Shown here: piece by piece, positions 43,916 through 55,970 of the stretch
Position numbering within the stretch: position 1 is the first letter of the stretch
How the letters are laid out: each line of letters begins with the position of its first letter
From: Lumnitzera littorea
Taxonomy: Eukaryota; Streptophyta; Magnoliopsida; Myrtales; Combretaceae
Assembly (NCBI GenBank): GCA_024138015.1
Contig: JAMXBB010000012.1
Coordinates: forward strand, 22,165,882-22,229,881
Direction: 5' to 3'
DNA length: 64,000 nt
Translations under genes and position numbers: made by a program
The notes under the pieces: model-generated
What the model was told of the DNA's origin: nothing
Database searches by the model: none
Seen by the model: only the letters and a program-made list of their open reading frames with translations

Positions 43916-46868
43916 TGTAAGCCTCAAAGTTCAGACAAGTAACCGTAAGATTGAACTTAGAACCCAAGGTTTAGGGCGATCAGCTAAAGGATCCGATCAC
44001 ACCCAAATTATAAACTATTGAGAGAAATATTAGTAAAAATGACCCTGTAAACTTAAATTTAAGAAAATAAATAGTAAAATAGGAGACTATAAAATTTTCA
44101 AATTTTAAGCATAATAACTGCTAATTACCGAAAAGGCAAAAAGTGTAATATAATAACTAATAAATTATTAGAGATAGATTATATGTATACTAAAAATTTT
44201 AGAATGACCAAAATAATATTTAGGAATGTTCACGTGTACCCTACATGTATTTACGTATAGATAAAAATACGTGTAATTACCTAAATTGGCCGAAAACTAA
44301 GCAAATAATTAAAGAAAAATATAAAATAATTATGGAAAAATCAGAAGAGGATAAGCTGATACAAGATCAGGTCGTGGTCAGAAAAAGAAAAATTGACCAA
44401 TAAAAATTGAACAACTTAAAAGCCAAAAATCAAGGAAATTGGATAAAATCTTATCAAATTAATGCATAATAATTACAAAAAAACGTCTATAAATAACAAG
44501 AAAAATTCAGAAGCTCATTTGGACAGATACAAATCAGAGAAAATTAGAGATAGTTGAAAATTCGAGAGAAAATCCAAAAAAATAAAAAAATAAGAAAAAC
44601 TGTGCAGTTAAGGATTTTAAAAAGAACCCACACCAAACGAGGAGCTGGGAGTGGACGGCCACCACCACCACACGGTGGTGGCAGCGCCCAGGCCACCCGA
44701 ACCGGTGAGTCCAAATTCCAGCCCGATTCTTATATAATTTTGTAAAATTAGTTATTTTGCCCAGAAAATTATGAAACTTGTTATTCTGAGGTTTTATTGT
44801 ATGTAGATTTAGGGAAAAATATTGATTTAGTTTAATTATGTCTGGAAATATAGGGTCCTTAACAAATTATTCAAAACCGAGCATGATTAAACCTGAAAAT
44901 AAATAGGCTTAGGAGTGTAGTTTGGAGCTCAAAATTTTTCTATAGGATTCTCACATGATGTAGAACAGTGCTATGAAGCCATTTTTATAAAATTAATTTT
45001 CGAAATTTTTAAGTTAATTTTTAGCCCTAAAATGATGGTAAAATTAGGTGATTTAGGGTTAATTATGTAATTAAATGATTAATTTCTGATTTAGTGAATA
45101 ATTATATGTTTTAGGATGTGGAAATCTGATGGAGTATGATACATGTAGCATTTAGGGTGTTAGGTGTAATTATTAGGTTAATTATATAGTAAATGGGTAA
45201 TAGGAAAAAATAATTAATTTTGTAAATTAGGGAAATTTGGAGTAAAATCTGATTTAGGATAGATTTAGACATTTTGAAATAATAATTGATGTTTAGGGAT
45301 AGTAATTAAAGTGATAGAAATATTAGAAGTACATTATGTACATAATAGGCAATAATGTATAATATGTAATTTTTGGAAATATACTAAATAGGAAATATTA
45401 TAATAAAAATTGATATTGTGTTAATAATAAAAACGTACAATAAATCTGATGGGAAACTTGAATTTAAGTAATTATATGAAAAATGTAAAAATTTCTCACA
45501 TTAGGAGTAAATTCAGTACACAAATAGGGATTTAAGTGTACTGGATGGAATAAAATACTAATTAGAGTTAATAATGATATTTAAGAGATCGGGAAGTAAT
45601 GTGATTAATTTCACATTATAGGTTGAAACGGATTTTTAGGATTGGAATCTAAAACATTACTTAAAAATCGAACTAAAAACCTGGTTTAGAAATCGATGCG
45701 AAAACCAAACCTAGAATAATTGTAAAAGACTTAATACCTAGATAATTAGGCATATTAAACCTTAAACAAAACCTAATAATAAGCATTATAGGATAAAACG
45801 AACCTATAACAGTTATATGAAAAGCTGAAACCACGTTCGTGTTATAGGGATAACCGGCGATGGCCTGAGCAAATCGGACCTCGAGTGAGCGAGCGAGGAG
45901 TCGAGGTAAGTTGGGATTAATACGATGCTGTATTTTGGAGGCTTAAGATTATGCTTGGTTGTGTTTATTAGATAGTTGAATGTGTGCATGTGCTTGATTA
46001 TGGGTGATAATATGATTCTGTTTGTTGTTCTGGCACATATTGTATGAATTGTATGAAAGGATTGATCACCAAAAACTGGACTTAAACAAATATCCGACCG
46101 GTAATCATAATCAGACATGCATGGCAACCCGTTAGGGGAATTTAGGACTCTCCGGCCAAATACCGACCCCTTCGGAAGGGATAGCGCAGGATTGCAAAAT
46201 GGTCCCTTCTTCATCCTCAGTCGAACTAAGTGATAGGAGAGGAGGTTGCGGTGAGGGTGAAGGCAGTGGTTCGAAGGTAGTCGTGGGAGGAGCAAGGTCT
46301 CCATTACACAAGCCTGGGTTTGGTCGTGAGCTGTTGCATTAACGGCAACTCCTCAACCCGGATTAGAGCGGGCGCAATTTCTCTAATCTCACGACGGGCC
46401 GGACAACGTCGTGCGATGGCATTTGCTTGCACATGCATTGCACCTAATAAGTGATTGAAAACCTTGTTGTGTGTATGGTATAGTTTTAAGTCCTCCGTCC
46501 TAACTTACTGAGCTGTGGTTGCTCACATCCTTATAGACGTCGTGCAGGTGCTGGCTAAGAAGCGACAATAACTACTCTGAAGCTAGCAACTGCTAGATCC
46601 TGGGGAGTGAGGAAAAACATTGAAGAATCAACACATGTTTTACTTTTCATTTCTGATTAATGTAATAACTGAATTATAGTGACTATATATAAATTTTCTC
46701 ACTTTCTTAAATGATTTGTTTAAATTACAAATTGTCTACTTCAAAGCGGGTTAGTTGTGGACGCCTTGTGTAGATCAGGTCTAAGATAGCGGTTGTAAGG
46801 CCAACTTCTATCTTAGGATGGTCTACACGACGGGGGCTATTACGACTCTGCCGCTTCGGGGCATGACA
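43916..46868 (+). mobile_element. D2: 2.95-kb solo LTR inserted in J protease
   Basis: Starts TGTAAGCC at 43916 and ends GGCATGACA at 46868, with perfect duplications TAAAC at 43911-43915 and 46869-46873. Aligns with D1 over its full length. TATA box 44488-44495. The J frame is restored exactly when D2 and one TAAAC are removed. The 163-codon minus-strand ORF at 45813-46304 lies across the conserved GC-rich island and is not conserved as such in D1. Confidence 0.93.
46118..46430 (+). other. Conserved GC-rich island of LTR family D (copy 2)
   Basis: Matches 3225-3550 with far fewer differences than the rest of the LTR; the hairpin is CCCTT-CGG-AAGGG here. See copy 1. Confidence 0.55.
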
Positions 46869-47345
46869 TAAACTACACTAGCTCAATGACAAGGGAGCTC
46901 TACAAGTGAATAAACAAGTGACTATGCCAATCAGTATTGGAAACTATTGAGATGAAGTGCTCTATGATGTGTTACCCATGAGTGTATCCCATATTCTTCT
47001 TGGATGGTCATGGATGTTTGATTGGAATGTGATATATGATGGAAGGAAGAACACATATTTCCTCGAGCACGAGGGTAGGAAGGTAAGGCTAAGCCTTATG
47101 GCTGCCATACAAGTTAAAAATATGTAGATTCAACTAAGTTGTGTCATGAAGAAAGAGGCTTTGGTGATGACCTGAGCCGAGCTAAAGAGAGAGATGAAGC
47201 CTAAGGAGCCGACCAATCTACTGGTAAGAAGGTTACTTGATATGAGAGGATCAGATGAGGAATTGCTATCCATTGAGGTAAAGACCTTCCTAAATGAGTT
47301 TGACGACCTATTCCCAAGTGAATTGCTTGAAGGTTTACCCCTAAA

Positions 47346-48650
47346 TTGAAGCATTAAAAATTGCCATAGACTTGTAACTAAGAGTTGCATTGCCAAACAA
47401 GCCTGCTTACAAACTAAATCTAGAATAAGCTACTAAGCTATAGAGATAGGTGGATGAACTGTTGAAGAGGGGGTATGTACGAGAGTCCTTAAGCCCATGT
47501 GTCGTACTAGCTTTGTTAATGCTAAAGAAACATTAGTCTTGGAGGACGTGTGTAGATAGTCGAACTATCAATCGAATTACCATCAAGTACAGGTATCCTA
47601 TACCTAGACTCAATGACATGCTCAACGAATTAAATGGAGCAAATGTATTCTCCAAGATTAATCTCAAATCTAGATACTATCAAATCCGAATGTGAGAGGG
47701 AAATGAGTAGAAGACTACATTTAAGACTCGCCATTGATTGTATGAATGGCTTGTGATGCCATTCGGCCTGTCAAATGCCTTAAGCACATTTATGAGATTA
47801 ATAAACCATGTGCTTCAAGAATTCATTGGAAAGTTTGTTGTTATGTATTTCAATGATATTCTTATCGATAGCCCTAAATTAGAGACTTACTATGAGCACC
47901 TCTGAACAGTTTACTTGAAACTCCGAGCTAAAAAGCTTTATGCTAATATGAAAATATATGACTTTTACTGACCTAAAGTAGTCTTCTTGGGGTTTGTTGT
48001 AAGTAGAAGAGGTGTATGAGTAGATGAAGAGAAAGTGAAGGCAATTATTGAGTGGCTTCTACTGACCAGCTTAGTCGCGTACGAAGCTTCTACGGCTTAG
48101 TATCATTCTACCTCTAATTTATAAGAAATTTTAGTACTATTGTAGCCCAACTCATTGAGTTATTGAAGAAAAATGTAGAGTTTAAGTAGGGAGAGAAGGA
48201 ATAGAGGAGTTTTAAAGAGACGAAGGAAAAGTCGACTAGTGCCCCAATCTTACCACTACCACGCTTTAGTGAAGAATTTGAAGTGGAGTGTGATGAATTC
48301 GGACTAGGCATAAAAGTTATGCTGATGTAGGAAGATTGACCTATTACTTATTTTAGTGAAAAGCTTAAAGGAGCCACACTTGACTGCCCTATATATGATA
48401 AGGAGTTTTACTCCTTAATCCAAGCTTTGACTGTCTGGTAACATTATTTGTTACCTAAAGAATTTGTGATCTACATTGATCATGAATCTTATAGATATTT
48501 GAAGAGCCAGTATATGTTGTCTCGAAGATAAGCTAAGTAGGTTTTATTTTATGGAGGGATTTTTGTATGTTGTCAAGTACAAGAACGGTAAGAACAATGT
48601 AGTGGTTGATGCTCTATTAAGACGACATTCCATCTTGACCGAGCTACAAA
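47346..48650 (+). pseudogene. J reverse transcriptase and RNase H pseudogene
   Basis: RT fingers and palm are split over frames: NRITIKYRYPIPRL-type sequence near 47570, YQIRM near 47680, MPFGLSNALSTFMRLINHVL near 47757, catalytic VMYFNDILIDS at 47841-47873, where FDD has become FND. RNase H: FEVECDEFGLGIKVML near 48277, YFSEKLKGATLDCPIYDKEF near 48348, YIDHESYRYLKSQ near 48472 and NGKNNVVVDALLRRHSIL near 48582. Stops often replace Gln or Trp. Confidence 0.8.
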
Positions 48651-49860
48651 CCAAATTACTTAGATTTTCTATGATCCAGGATTTATATGTTGAGGATACA
48701 TACTTTAGCCCGATCTATGCCAAATGTGAAGATGGCCAAATATTTGATGACTATCATAGGGAGAACAGATACTTATTTAAGAAAAGGAGATTGTATATCT
48801 TGACTTGTTCTATGCGAGAGCTACTAGTGCACAAGGCACATGGTGGAGGATTATTTGGACATTTTGGCAAGTACTAAACTCTTAAGGTACTAGCCTCTAG
48901 ATTTTTTTGGCCAAGAATGATGAAAGGTGTCTAAACTGTACTAAAAAGATGTGATAATTGCAAAAGGGCTAAGAATCATATTGAGTAAGGGCAAAATTTA
49001 CTTTTATTGATTCTGACCAAATAATGGTCCAAGCTAAGCATGGACTTTATGTTAGGAATGCTGAGGACATCCAAAGGGAAGGACTCTATCATGGTGGTTG
49101 TAGACTGATTTAGCAAGATGGCACACTTCGTGTCTTGTTCCAAAACTAGCAATATTTTAGCTATCTCTTTTCTTTTCTTGTAAGAGATTGTCAAGCTTCA
49201 TGAAGTGCGCAGAACAATCGTATCTGATCGAGATCTAAAATTCATGAGCCACTTCTAGAGGACCTTATGGAAGTGGAAGGGAACTAAATTGTTATTCAGC
49301 ACATCCTACTATCTACAGACAAACGGATAAACTGAAGTTCCTTACTCAAAGTCATTGTTGGATGGAACATTACTAATTGGGATCTATGTTTAGCCTTAAT
49401 TGAGTTTGCCTACAATAAGGTCGCTCATAGTGTCACGAGCATGTCATCCTTTGAGGTCACCTATGGATTCAACCTTGAGCTTCCATTGGATCAAATGGCC
49501 CTTCCAAACCAAGGTGAGGATCAATCAACCATAGAAAGGTCCGAAGCTATTAAGGCAATGTACTAAAAGGTCCTAGAACATCTAAGTTGAGCTATCATTA
49601 AGCTACCACTAAGCAAGAGGTGAGGTAAAGGACGAAAGGGCAAAGAATTTCAGCCTAGTGATTTAGTTTGTATCCACCTTAGTAAAGATCAATTCCTAAG
49701 TTTGAGGAAGAGTAAGTTATCTCCTAAAGTCGATGGATCATTTAAAGTGCTTGAAAAAATCAACCCTAATGCCTCCTAAATTAAGCTATCTAAAGATTAT
49801 GGAGCCTTAAACTCTTTCAACATTGTCGACCTCCATCCATATGTTCCCAAGGATAATTAA
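48651..49860 (+). pseudogene. J integrase pseudogene
   Basis: Zinc-finger region around 48830-48970 (HFGKY; then CDNCKRAK near 48950 in one frame). Core: LSMDFMLGMLRTSKGKDSIM near 49036 with the first Asp, VSDRDLKFMSHF near 49216 with the second, and NG.TEVPYS near 49320 with Glu, so the triad is readable. The C-terminal part ends FNIVDLHPYVPKDN near 49815. The purine tract TTTGGAGGGGA at 49900-49910 follows and the LTR starts at 49911. Confidence 0.8.
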
Positions 49861-49910
49861 TAAGAAGTAAAACTAGATTTGATCCCAAATCTCAAACAGT
49901 TTGGAGGGGA

Positions 49911-51873
49911 TGATAGGGATCATTGACCAATTACTTGCTCCTAAGCTCAATGACTTGCATATATGGCTAGCTGAGCTATCCAATGGGAGTTAACCTCTAA
50001 ATAAGAATACCCTCACTACCTCAACCTGTCAATGATAGGAATCAATCCACGACGATCTCTAAGCCAAGGCTGACCTGTCCCAAGCCAATGCCAACTTGCT
50101 GGAAGCTGAAGTTGACCTGTCTTAACCCAAGGCCAAATTATTTGAAGCTAACGCCGAATAGCTTGTGCTGAGGCCGAGCTAATACTAGAAGATCAAGGGG
50201 AAGAAAAGGAGCTACTCAGCCTCAAGTTTGTTGTCTATCGAGAAGTTGAGAAACCATACGGCTAAGCACTCAAATCCAAAGAATAGCTTGGCACAACACA
50301 GGAGAGTTCGCACTTAGCAATCTACAAGTATAGCAACTATAGGCCGACCTCACTAGGAGCTTGGCCAAGCGCAATAAGACTTCCAAACATCCCACCCTTG
50401 TTTAAACACCCGATTGCCAACCTACCCTTGTTTGAGTCCACAAACAGCTCGAATAACTACAAGCTGACTACTCCATTAAGTGTACAGTTTTGTATAATTT
50501 GTAAATATTTTCCTTATTTTGATTATAGGCCATTCTTTAGGGTTTAAGGCCTTGTATATTATTTACAATTTTACCACTAGGACTTTAGGACTTACTATAA
50601 ATAATAAGATTTGTAAGTATCAAAGGATAGATAGTGAAGAATATTCATACGGTGAATTTACACTTAAACGTTCCTTCTAGAAGTAAGGACAATCTTAAGC
50701 CCTTTGAGTTGCCGTTTCAGATTATTAAATGTGTTGCACTACTTAATCTCTTATGTTCTTATCAATCTTGCCTTTAAGATTGTGGTGAACCCTTCATTTG
50801 AGCGAGTTAGTGAGTTGTCTCTAACCTCTCATTTGAAACTCGAGTGACATTTAGTGTTTATGAGTTGTATCAAACTCTATTTCAAGCTTAACCCTTGATT
50901 GTGTTTGTGCCTCCATATGTGATATCCATACACATTTGCAATCAAAACCCCATTCTCACTTCCCTTTCCTTATTCCCATTTGAATCCCATTGGCTTCCAA
51001 GACCATTGTGTGGATTACGCATTAGTCAAGGTACTCCATTTCAATCTTTGTCTATCTCATTTCGAAGACCCATAAGGTAGCCAACTTGACTATCGAACCA
51101 ACCTCTTAATATTGCACTAGTCTTAAGCCTAGCACTAAATTTGCCCATTATAAAGCTAATACATGTTTGAAGCTGAGCTACCGAATTCCGAGTTGACCAG
51201 CTTAGGTCGATCCAAAGAATGGCTGCTTAGTGGACTAACCTTGCCCAAGCCTTGAACAGCCAAGCTGCCGTACTACTGACCTGGCCCACTCTGTTCCAAA
51301 TCAACTTTGCTTGGCATACAACATCATTTAGACCACATAATGAACAATTGATACGCGTCCCACTTTTTTTACATCTGTACTGTCCTTTTTATAATCGAAT
51401 ATCCTTTTTGTCTATTTGCAACTTTACCTTTGTAATGTATTCCTTTTTCTTTTTTTAGTAGAAATCTTTTTGTAATTTATGTCAACCTAGGACTTGCCTT
51501 AATTGGGTTATATAAATACTTGTAATATGTAATAGTCACATTAATAGTGACATTGAATTTGCAACATTATTCCCCTTTTCTTCTAAAGCTTGTGGTTTCT
51601 CATTAAGAACTAAGACCTTAAAGAGCCTTTATCAATCCTCTTAGTAAGGATTGTAGTAAGCAACCCTAAGCCTAGTATTTGTACATCATGTCGGGTATTA
51701 CCTTAGGTTCGTATATGGTTCTACTGTACATCATATTCATAGAGTAAGTGCACGAGATTGCTAAACCATCAACTTTCATTTACTCTTCCAACCATCTTGC
51801 AATCCATACCCATTCTCTTGGTTCACGTGATATCAGCAGTTGTGTATCATCCCTTTCTTGGTGATTCGTATAA
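49911..51873 (+). repeat. J 3' LTR, interrupted by insertion M
   Basis: LTR parts are about 49911-50060 and 51030-51873. It starts TGATAGGGATCATTG and ends GTATAA, equivalent to ATATCA of the 5' LTR. TATA box 51511-51518. Confidence 0.78.
50061..51029 (+). mobile_element. M: 1-kb insertion in the J 3' LTR with a coiled-coil fragment
   Basis: Absent from the J 5' LTR. Its first 430 bp read, with stops, AKADLSQANANLLEAEVDLS and KAKLFEANAE, a heptad-like Ala/Leu pattern as in the antisense ORFs of T1 and H. The rest is noncoding and contains a TATA-like TATAAATA at 50597-50604 within LTR-like AT-rich DNA. This would fit the end of another Tat-type element in reverse orientation. Ends are approximate and no TSD was found. 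Confidence 0.5.
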
Positions 51874-53648
51874 TCTATTACACTAACCATCACATCTCTC
51901 TGATGGGTCACCGGTGGTCATGATTCTTGAATACACCCTTCGGTCCTTGGCAACTTAGATACACTTGAGCTCAAGAAGGTACCCCACAAGCTCAAGAAAG
52001 AGGTATAAGTGCTTGACTATAACCTAAGTACTAAATAAGAAGCCATAAAAGAACAAGTGAAGTAACAAACACAACAACTAGCAATGATGAGATAACAAGA
52101 TTAATAAAGAAAAGAAAAGGGCAACAAGTAAGCATATTCAAAGACTTTATTCATTTATATCCAAAATCCTTACAAGAATTTAGGGGTCGACATACCAACC
52201 CCATGTACAAACAAAAAGAAATATGATTACTATAAAGCGCATGAAGCCTTCCTAATCTACTACTTAGTGTCGACGTTTACTATTAGTTTACAACTTCAAC
52301 TTAGTCTCCTAGAACGGATTTTTGTTCAAGTAGTTAGCTCACAACTTCAACTTAGCTTGCAATCTCGCCTAAGCGAACCATGACTAGTCTTGCAACTACC
52401 GGATGAGCTGATGGCCATGATCTTTGGTAATTGTGTGAAGGGTATCCCTCTACCGCCATAATCACTGCTAAGCAAATATCTAATCTCATCCAGCAATAGA
52501 TAGTAGTAGGCTCTTCCTCTGTCATGCCCAAACCTACTACCTTAGCTTTAGGGCGAATACCTTGTCTATCAATACGACTAGGGCACACCCGACCTATTTG
52601 GAATTTGTAGCCAAAACCTCAGGGAAGATTCTTGTTTAATAGAAGCTACTCGAGCACTTAAGTATACATGCAGCAATTACCATTAAATTGATGCTGTAAG
52701 GGCACACAGACTTATATAAGCAAGGGGTGAAAGTCTACTTGCCTCCACCGACAGCTGCCTTACTCCTGTACATCAAAACCTACCAGGAGTTGTAAGATCG
52801 ATTCAGGTCAGGAACCTTCGAGTTGCTAGGGAACCCGTTCTCAACATTGGAAACACTACAGATAACATGCAACATGTAAGCTTCTACCACAGTTACAAGT
52901 GTATATGTTGTGCAATTGCCACAATGATTGAAGGATGTACCCTTGAGCACCCTTTACTGCATGAACCCACCTAGCCTGGTCATGGATCTAACCAAGGAGC
53001 CTATGTATACCCCTTGATTGGTGCTTAGAAGCTACCCCCAATCATTAGGTGACCCACTACATCCCTCAATCGATACTCGAGAGCCTGCCATGGAAGTGCA
53101 ACTAAAATTTGTACACTTTATCCCACAATTTGATCCTTTTTTACTCAGACATTTCTTACAATATTAGAGAAAGTTTTCATTATGCTTTCAGAGGATTCAA
53201 AAATGGTGAAATGGAACAATGAAGTGAGAATAAATGAGGATGACCCCCCACCAAACCTTTATATGGCCAATAAAGGAGAGATTGAAGCTACACACATGTC
53301 ACTGTTAACCTATCCAATAGTTATGGCAAGAAAGCATTAAAGGATCACCATTAATATAGCCATTAATCATGATTATGGTGTTTCCAAGAAGCATTAGTGG
53401 TTACACATATAGCAAACTACCTAATGTGTTGCCACTATACTTAGGAATGGACTGTATTGGAAAAGACCACCTAAAGCAATCACTTCAATAGTTGCATAAA
53501 GGGGGCTCTCGATAGTTTCTCACACCTTGAAAATTTGAAGCTAACTACACCTCTACCCAGAGTATGTCTAGTCAAGGCTTTGCCCTTCAAAGCCTAAGCA
53601 CTTGTTACTCTCCTTGCCACTCTAATGCTGAAGAAAGTAGGGGGCAAG
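51874..53648 (+). other. H 3' region after J, no gene recognised
   Basis: Should be the 3' untranslated part of H between antisense ORF and LTR, but it is about three times longer than the equivalent in T1. The minus-strand open frame 52352-52588 (78 codons) has no recognised domain. The polypurine tract GTAGGGGGCAA at 53638-53648 closes it. Confidence 0.5.
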
Positions 53649-54530
53649 TGTTAATGATCACCTTTTATACCAAGCCTTTGAAGAGTTAAGCCCATAACCA
53701 AGCTTGATTGGCCCATTCAACAGCCCCTCTAGCCTTTACTAGGCACTTTCTCATACCAAGCACAGGGGATGGCTTGAGTATGTCCACCAACATTAGCCCC
53801 AAAGCTTGCAGTGTAGATGATGACTTTGAATAGCTTTAGAACACCTATGACCCCTCATTACCCTCCAGGTACATGCTACCAGAGAGCCCATATGACCCTA
53901 ACAAAGAACTAAGACTTCGAGTCCCCCCAAACCAAGCTCTAAGCATCTAAGGGCCTCCTTTCAGAGACCTAGTGTTTCACCTTCTGACCACCAGAAAGGC
54001 ATATACAGCTAGCTCAAGCAGAAGAACTCAACACGGCTAGACTTGTAGTTCTTTTTGCTTTTTTCTCTATTCTCATTAAATGTTAAATGACATCTTGACA
54101 TATGGCCTAGAGGTCTAGCCACTAAGCTATGGCGGCCGCCTATGTCGATGTAACAAGCCCAATTCCCAAGCTTCTACCAATTGATAAAATGGTGGAATTC
54201 TTTTCTTGTATTGATAACACCACCTCCTTAGATTTCGTTCCAATCAATTCCTTCTTGCCATGTAGTTAAGTAAGTTGGTATCCTTACTATAAATAGGAAA
54301 GGATGCACTAAGTAAGGGGGATCGAATTCCCTTTGGATTACTTCTTCGCCAACTCTCTCTCTCATCTTCTCTTAACATTTAATACTCTTTCCACTAATTT
54401 CAGCGTCGAAGGGTCCTTACTGGCCACACCACGAAGGGCTTTTTGTGGGCTCCCACAATCGATGACCACTAAACACTATTACTAAGTTATATGTAACCAA
54501 CTCACTTGTTATGCATTTACTTTAGATGAA
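53649..54530 (+). repeat. H 3' LTR (right end approximate)
   Basis: Starts TGTTAATGATCACC after a polypurine tract, in the same arrangement as T1. TATA box TATAAATA at 54288-54295, then a leader with CTCTCTCTC and GTCGAAGGGTCC, a phrase reminiscent of Tat LTR U5 regions. No 5' LTR exists in the window for comparison, so the end (about 54480-54530) is estimated from a change of sequence character. Confidence 0.6.
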
Positions 54531-54759
54531 CAGTGGGTGTGGATAATTCCAAATTTCATGTCTCTAATTAACTAATTAAAAATATTATTTTTAAGGTTGA
54601 CATTGAAGATAAAGCAATAATCTTTTGATATTCTTTACTATTTTTGTTTTGCCAATTCCAAGAGAATATAATCTATGGCAAATATAGGTTGTTAATTGAA
54701 TAAGAGAAATAAAAAATATGTTGAGTAAGTATCAATTAGTTCAAAGATGGCATCCATAA

Positions 54760-55410
54760 GAAATAAGGTTATAGATAGTTTACTTGATAGAGATCAATGA
54801 TTCGATGGTAGAAATTCTAAGGGAGATTTAGCTTGACATATTATTTGTTATCATTATAAATACAAGGGCTACCTTTGAGCAGAGTACCCAAATAGGAAAA
54901 ACTAAAGCTGAAGGTAGGATGACAAAGGTAAAGATATTATTGATGTGATAGTTACTTAATGAGAGAATAGTGAGCTATCACTAGCATATGATGGTCAAAG
55001 GAAATTCACAGATTAGGTATGAGATTCTAGGAATGCTCTCCACATGTATTACAGGAGATACTTGTTCTAAACCTACAAGCTTATGTAAAATGATTTTATA
55101 TAGATGGATGGTAGCCAAAGGTTGAGGATTGTTGGTGTAGCATAGTTCAAGTCAAATTGCTCAATCAACCGATGTAAATAATATAAGATGTAGGGCTTGT
55201 GTTGGAGTTATCTTATAATATATATCTTATGTCTTATTAGATCTTGTAAATTATTTTTGTATAGTGAGATTTGGTAGTATCAATTATTAGTTGGGTGTTG
55301 AGGTTTGGTGGTAATAAGATGATTTAGGTCTTGAAACTTGTTTTTGCTACAAGGATGATTCCTAATGGTTTTGTTGAAGGTATTGCTAATATGGTGGAGA
55401 ATCTGGTACT
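54760..55410 (+). pseudogene. Ty1/copia relic: gag knuckle, protease, pre-integrase region
   Basis: In one frame with many stops: CYHYKYKGYL..EYPNRKN near 54850-54907 recalls a CCHC knuckle followed by P-N-R; DSRNALHMYYRRYLF.TYKL near 55023-55080 matches the D-S-G-x-x-x-H-M protease start of Ty1/copia pol, with Gly lost; MDGSQRLRIVGVA near 55104; LVVI..FRS.NLFLLQG near 55307-55360 matches the GAG-pre-integrase block. Spacing agrees with a copia pol. RT and LTRs were not found, so it is a fragment of about 650 bp. Confidence 0.6.
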
Positions 55411-55797
55411 TTACTTTTTCTTTTTTTTTTTTTATGATTGAGAAGTGTGGTTTGACTATGTGATGAAAAAATTGCTTTGCTTCACTTAGATACTATACGA
55501 AGTCCTTACAAAGTTAATTTGCTCTCTTGTAAAAAATGCCATTCAAGGGGATGAATTTTATGTTGGAGAGCTAACCTTACATTTTAATTTCTCAATGCAT
55601 ATCTCTTAGTTTAATTTCAAATTTGAGATTTAAACTCAAAATAAAAAAAAAAATGCCATATTCAACAAATACAATAGATACAACTTTTAAACATTTAAGG
55701 ACCCTTAAATATAGCATTTGTTGTTATTAGTTTTTGGCAAAGATGGTTGAGGCTATGAATAGCCTGCAACAAGTAATACATGTAAGTTAAGAGTAGG
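55411..55797. other. Unassigned AT-rich DNA
   Basis: Contains a T-run (55420-55434) and an A-run (55639-55653). No gene or repeat with recognisable ends. Confidence 0.4.
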
Positions 55798-55970
55798 ACA
55801 TCAAAGGTGGTTGGCCATGGCTACTTTAGTCCTTCATTCAGTATTAGGTTTAGAGAGAGAGCAAGTATATAACATCAATAGGGACATCGGAGGTCGTTAG
55901 CCATGGCCACTTCAATTCTTCAGTCAGTATTAGGTTTAGAGAGAGAACAAGTGTATAAGAGCAAGAGTGT
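55798..55970 (+). repeat. Tandem duplication, 86-bp period
   Basis: Two copies starting ACATCAAAGGTGGTTGGCC (55798) and ACATCGGAGGTCGTTAGCC (55884) share the phrase AGTATTAGGTTTAGAGAGAG. They differ by scattered substitutions. The ORF starting at 55903 lies over the second copy and has no recognised product. Confidence 0.8.

Larger units (their letters stand above)
43621..47345 (+). pseudogene. J protease pseudogene, split by solo LTR D2
   Basis: LIVDGGSYINVASTFMV at 43822-43872 holds the active-site region (Asp-Gly-Gly). The frame runs ..KPYK up to the D2 insertion and resumes after it as LH.LNDKGALQV at 46870-46905, in register with KPYKLHWLSDNGALHV in F; the stop stands for Trp. YDVLPMSVSHILLGWSWMFD (46962-47021) and DGRKNTYFLEHEGRKVRLSL (47038-47097) follow. 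EVKTFLNEFDDLFPSELLEG (47275-47334) leads to RT. Confidence 0.8.
41162..51873 (+). mobile_element. J: chromovirus-type Ty3/gypsy element, carrying D2 and M
   Basis: 5' LTR 41162-42129, tRNA-Met-type primer site, gag, protease (split by D2), RT, RNase H, integrase, polypurine tract, 3' LTR 49911-51873. It is inserted in the 3' part of H. No matching 5-bp duplication is seen (TTAGT left, TCTAT right), so the ends have decayed or are off by some bases. Protein motifs are of the same group as F and G, but the LTR sequence is distinct. The RT box has lost an Asp. Confidence 0.82.
21299..54530 (+). mobile_element. H: Tat-type Ty3/gypsy element, 5'-truncated, interrupted by E and J
   Basis: Parts of H lie at 21299-21573, 36284-41161 and 51874 to about 54530. 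They hold RNase H, integrase, the antisense ORF, a 3' untranslated region, a polypurine tract and a 3' LTR. The RNase H frame reads straight across the E insertion once one TAAGG copy is removed (E-Y-K then A-L-I-A). gag, protease and RT are missing at the poly-C junction. H resembles T1 in domain order and antisense ORF but is a different family by LTR sequence. The right end is approximate. Confidence 0.8.

Noticed and set aside
45813..46304. 163-codon open frame on the minus strand
   Set aside because: Lies across the GC-rich island of solo LTR D2. The equivalent frame in D1 is shorter and has a different start and end, so it is not conserved as protein; GC-rich DNA has fewer stops by chance.
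41157..51878. TSD for element J
   Set aside because: TTAGT and TCTAT at the inferred ends do not match, and shifting by a few bases did not give a convincing pair, so none is claimed.
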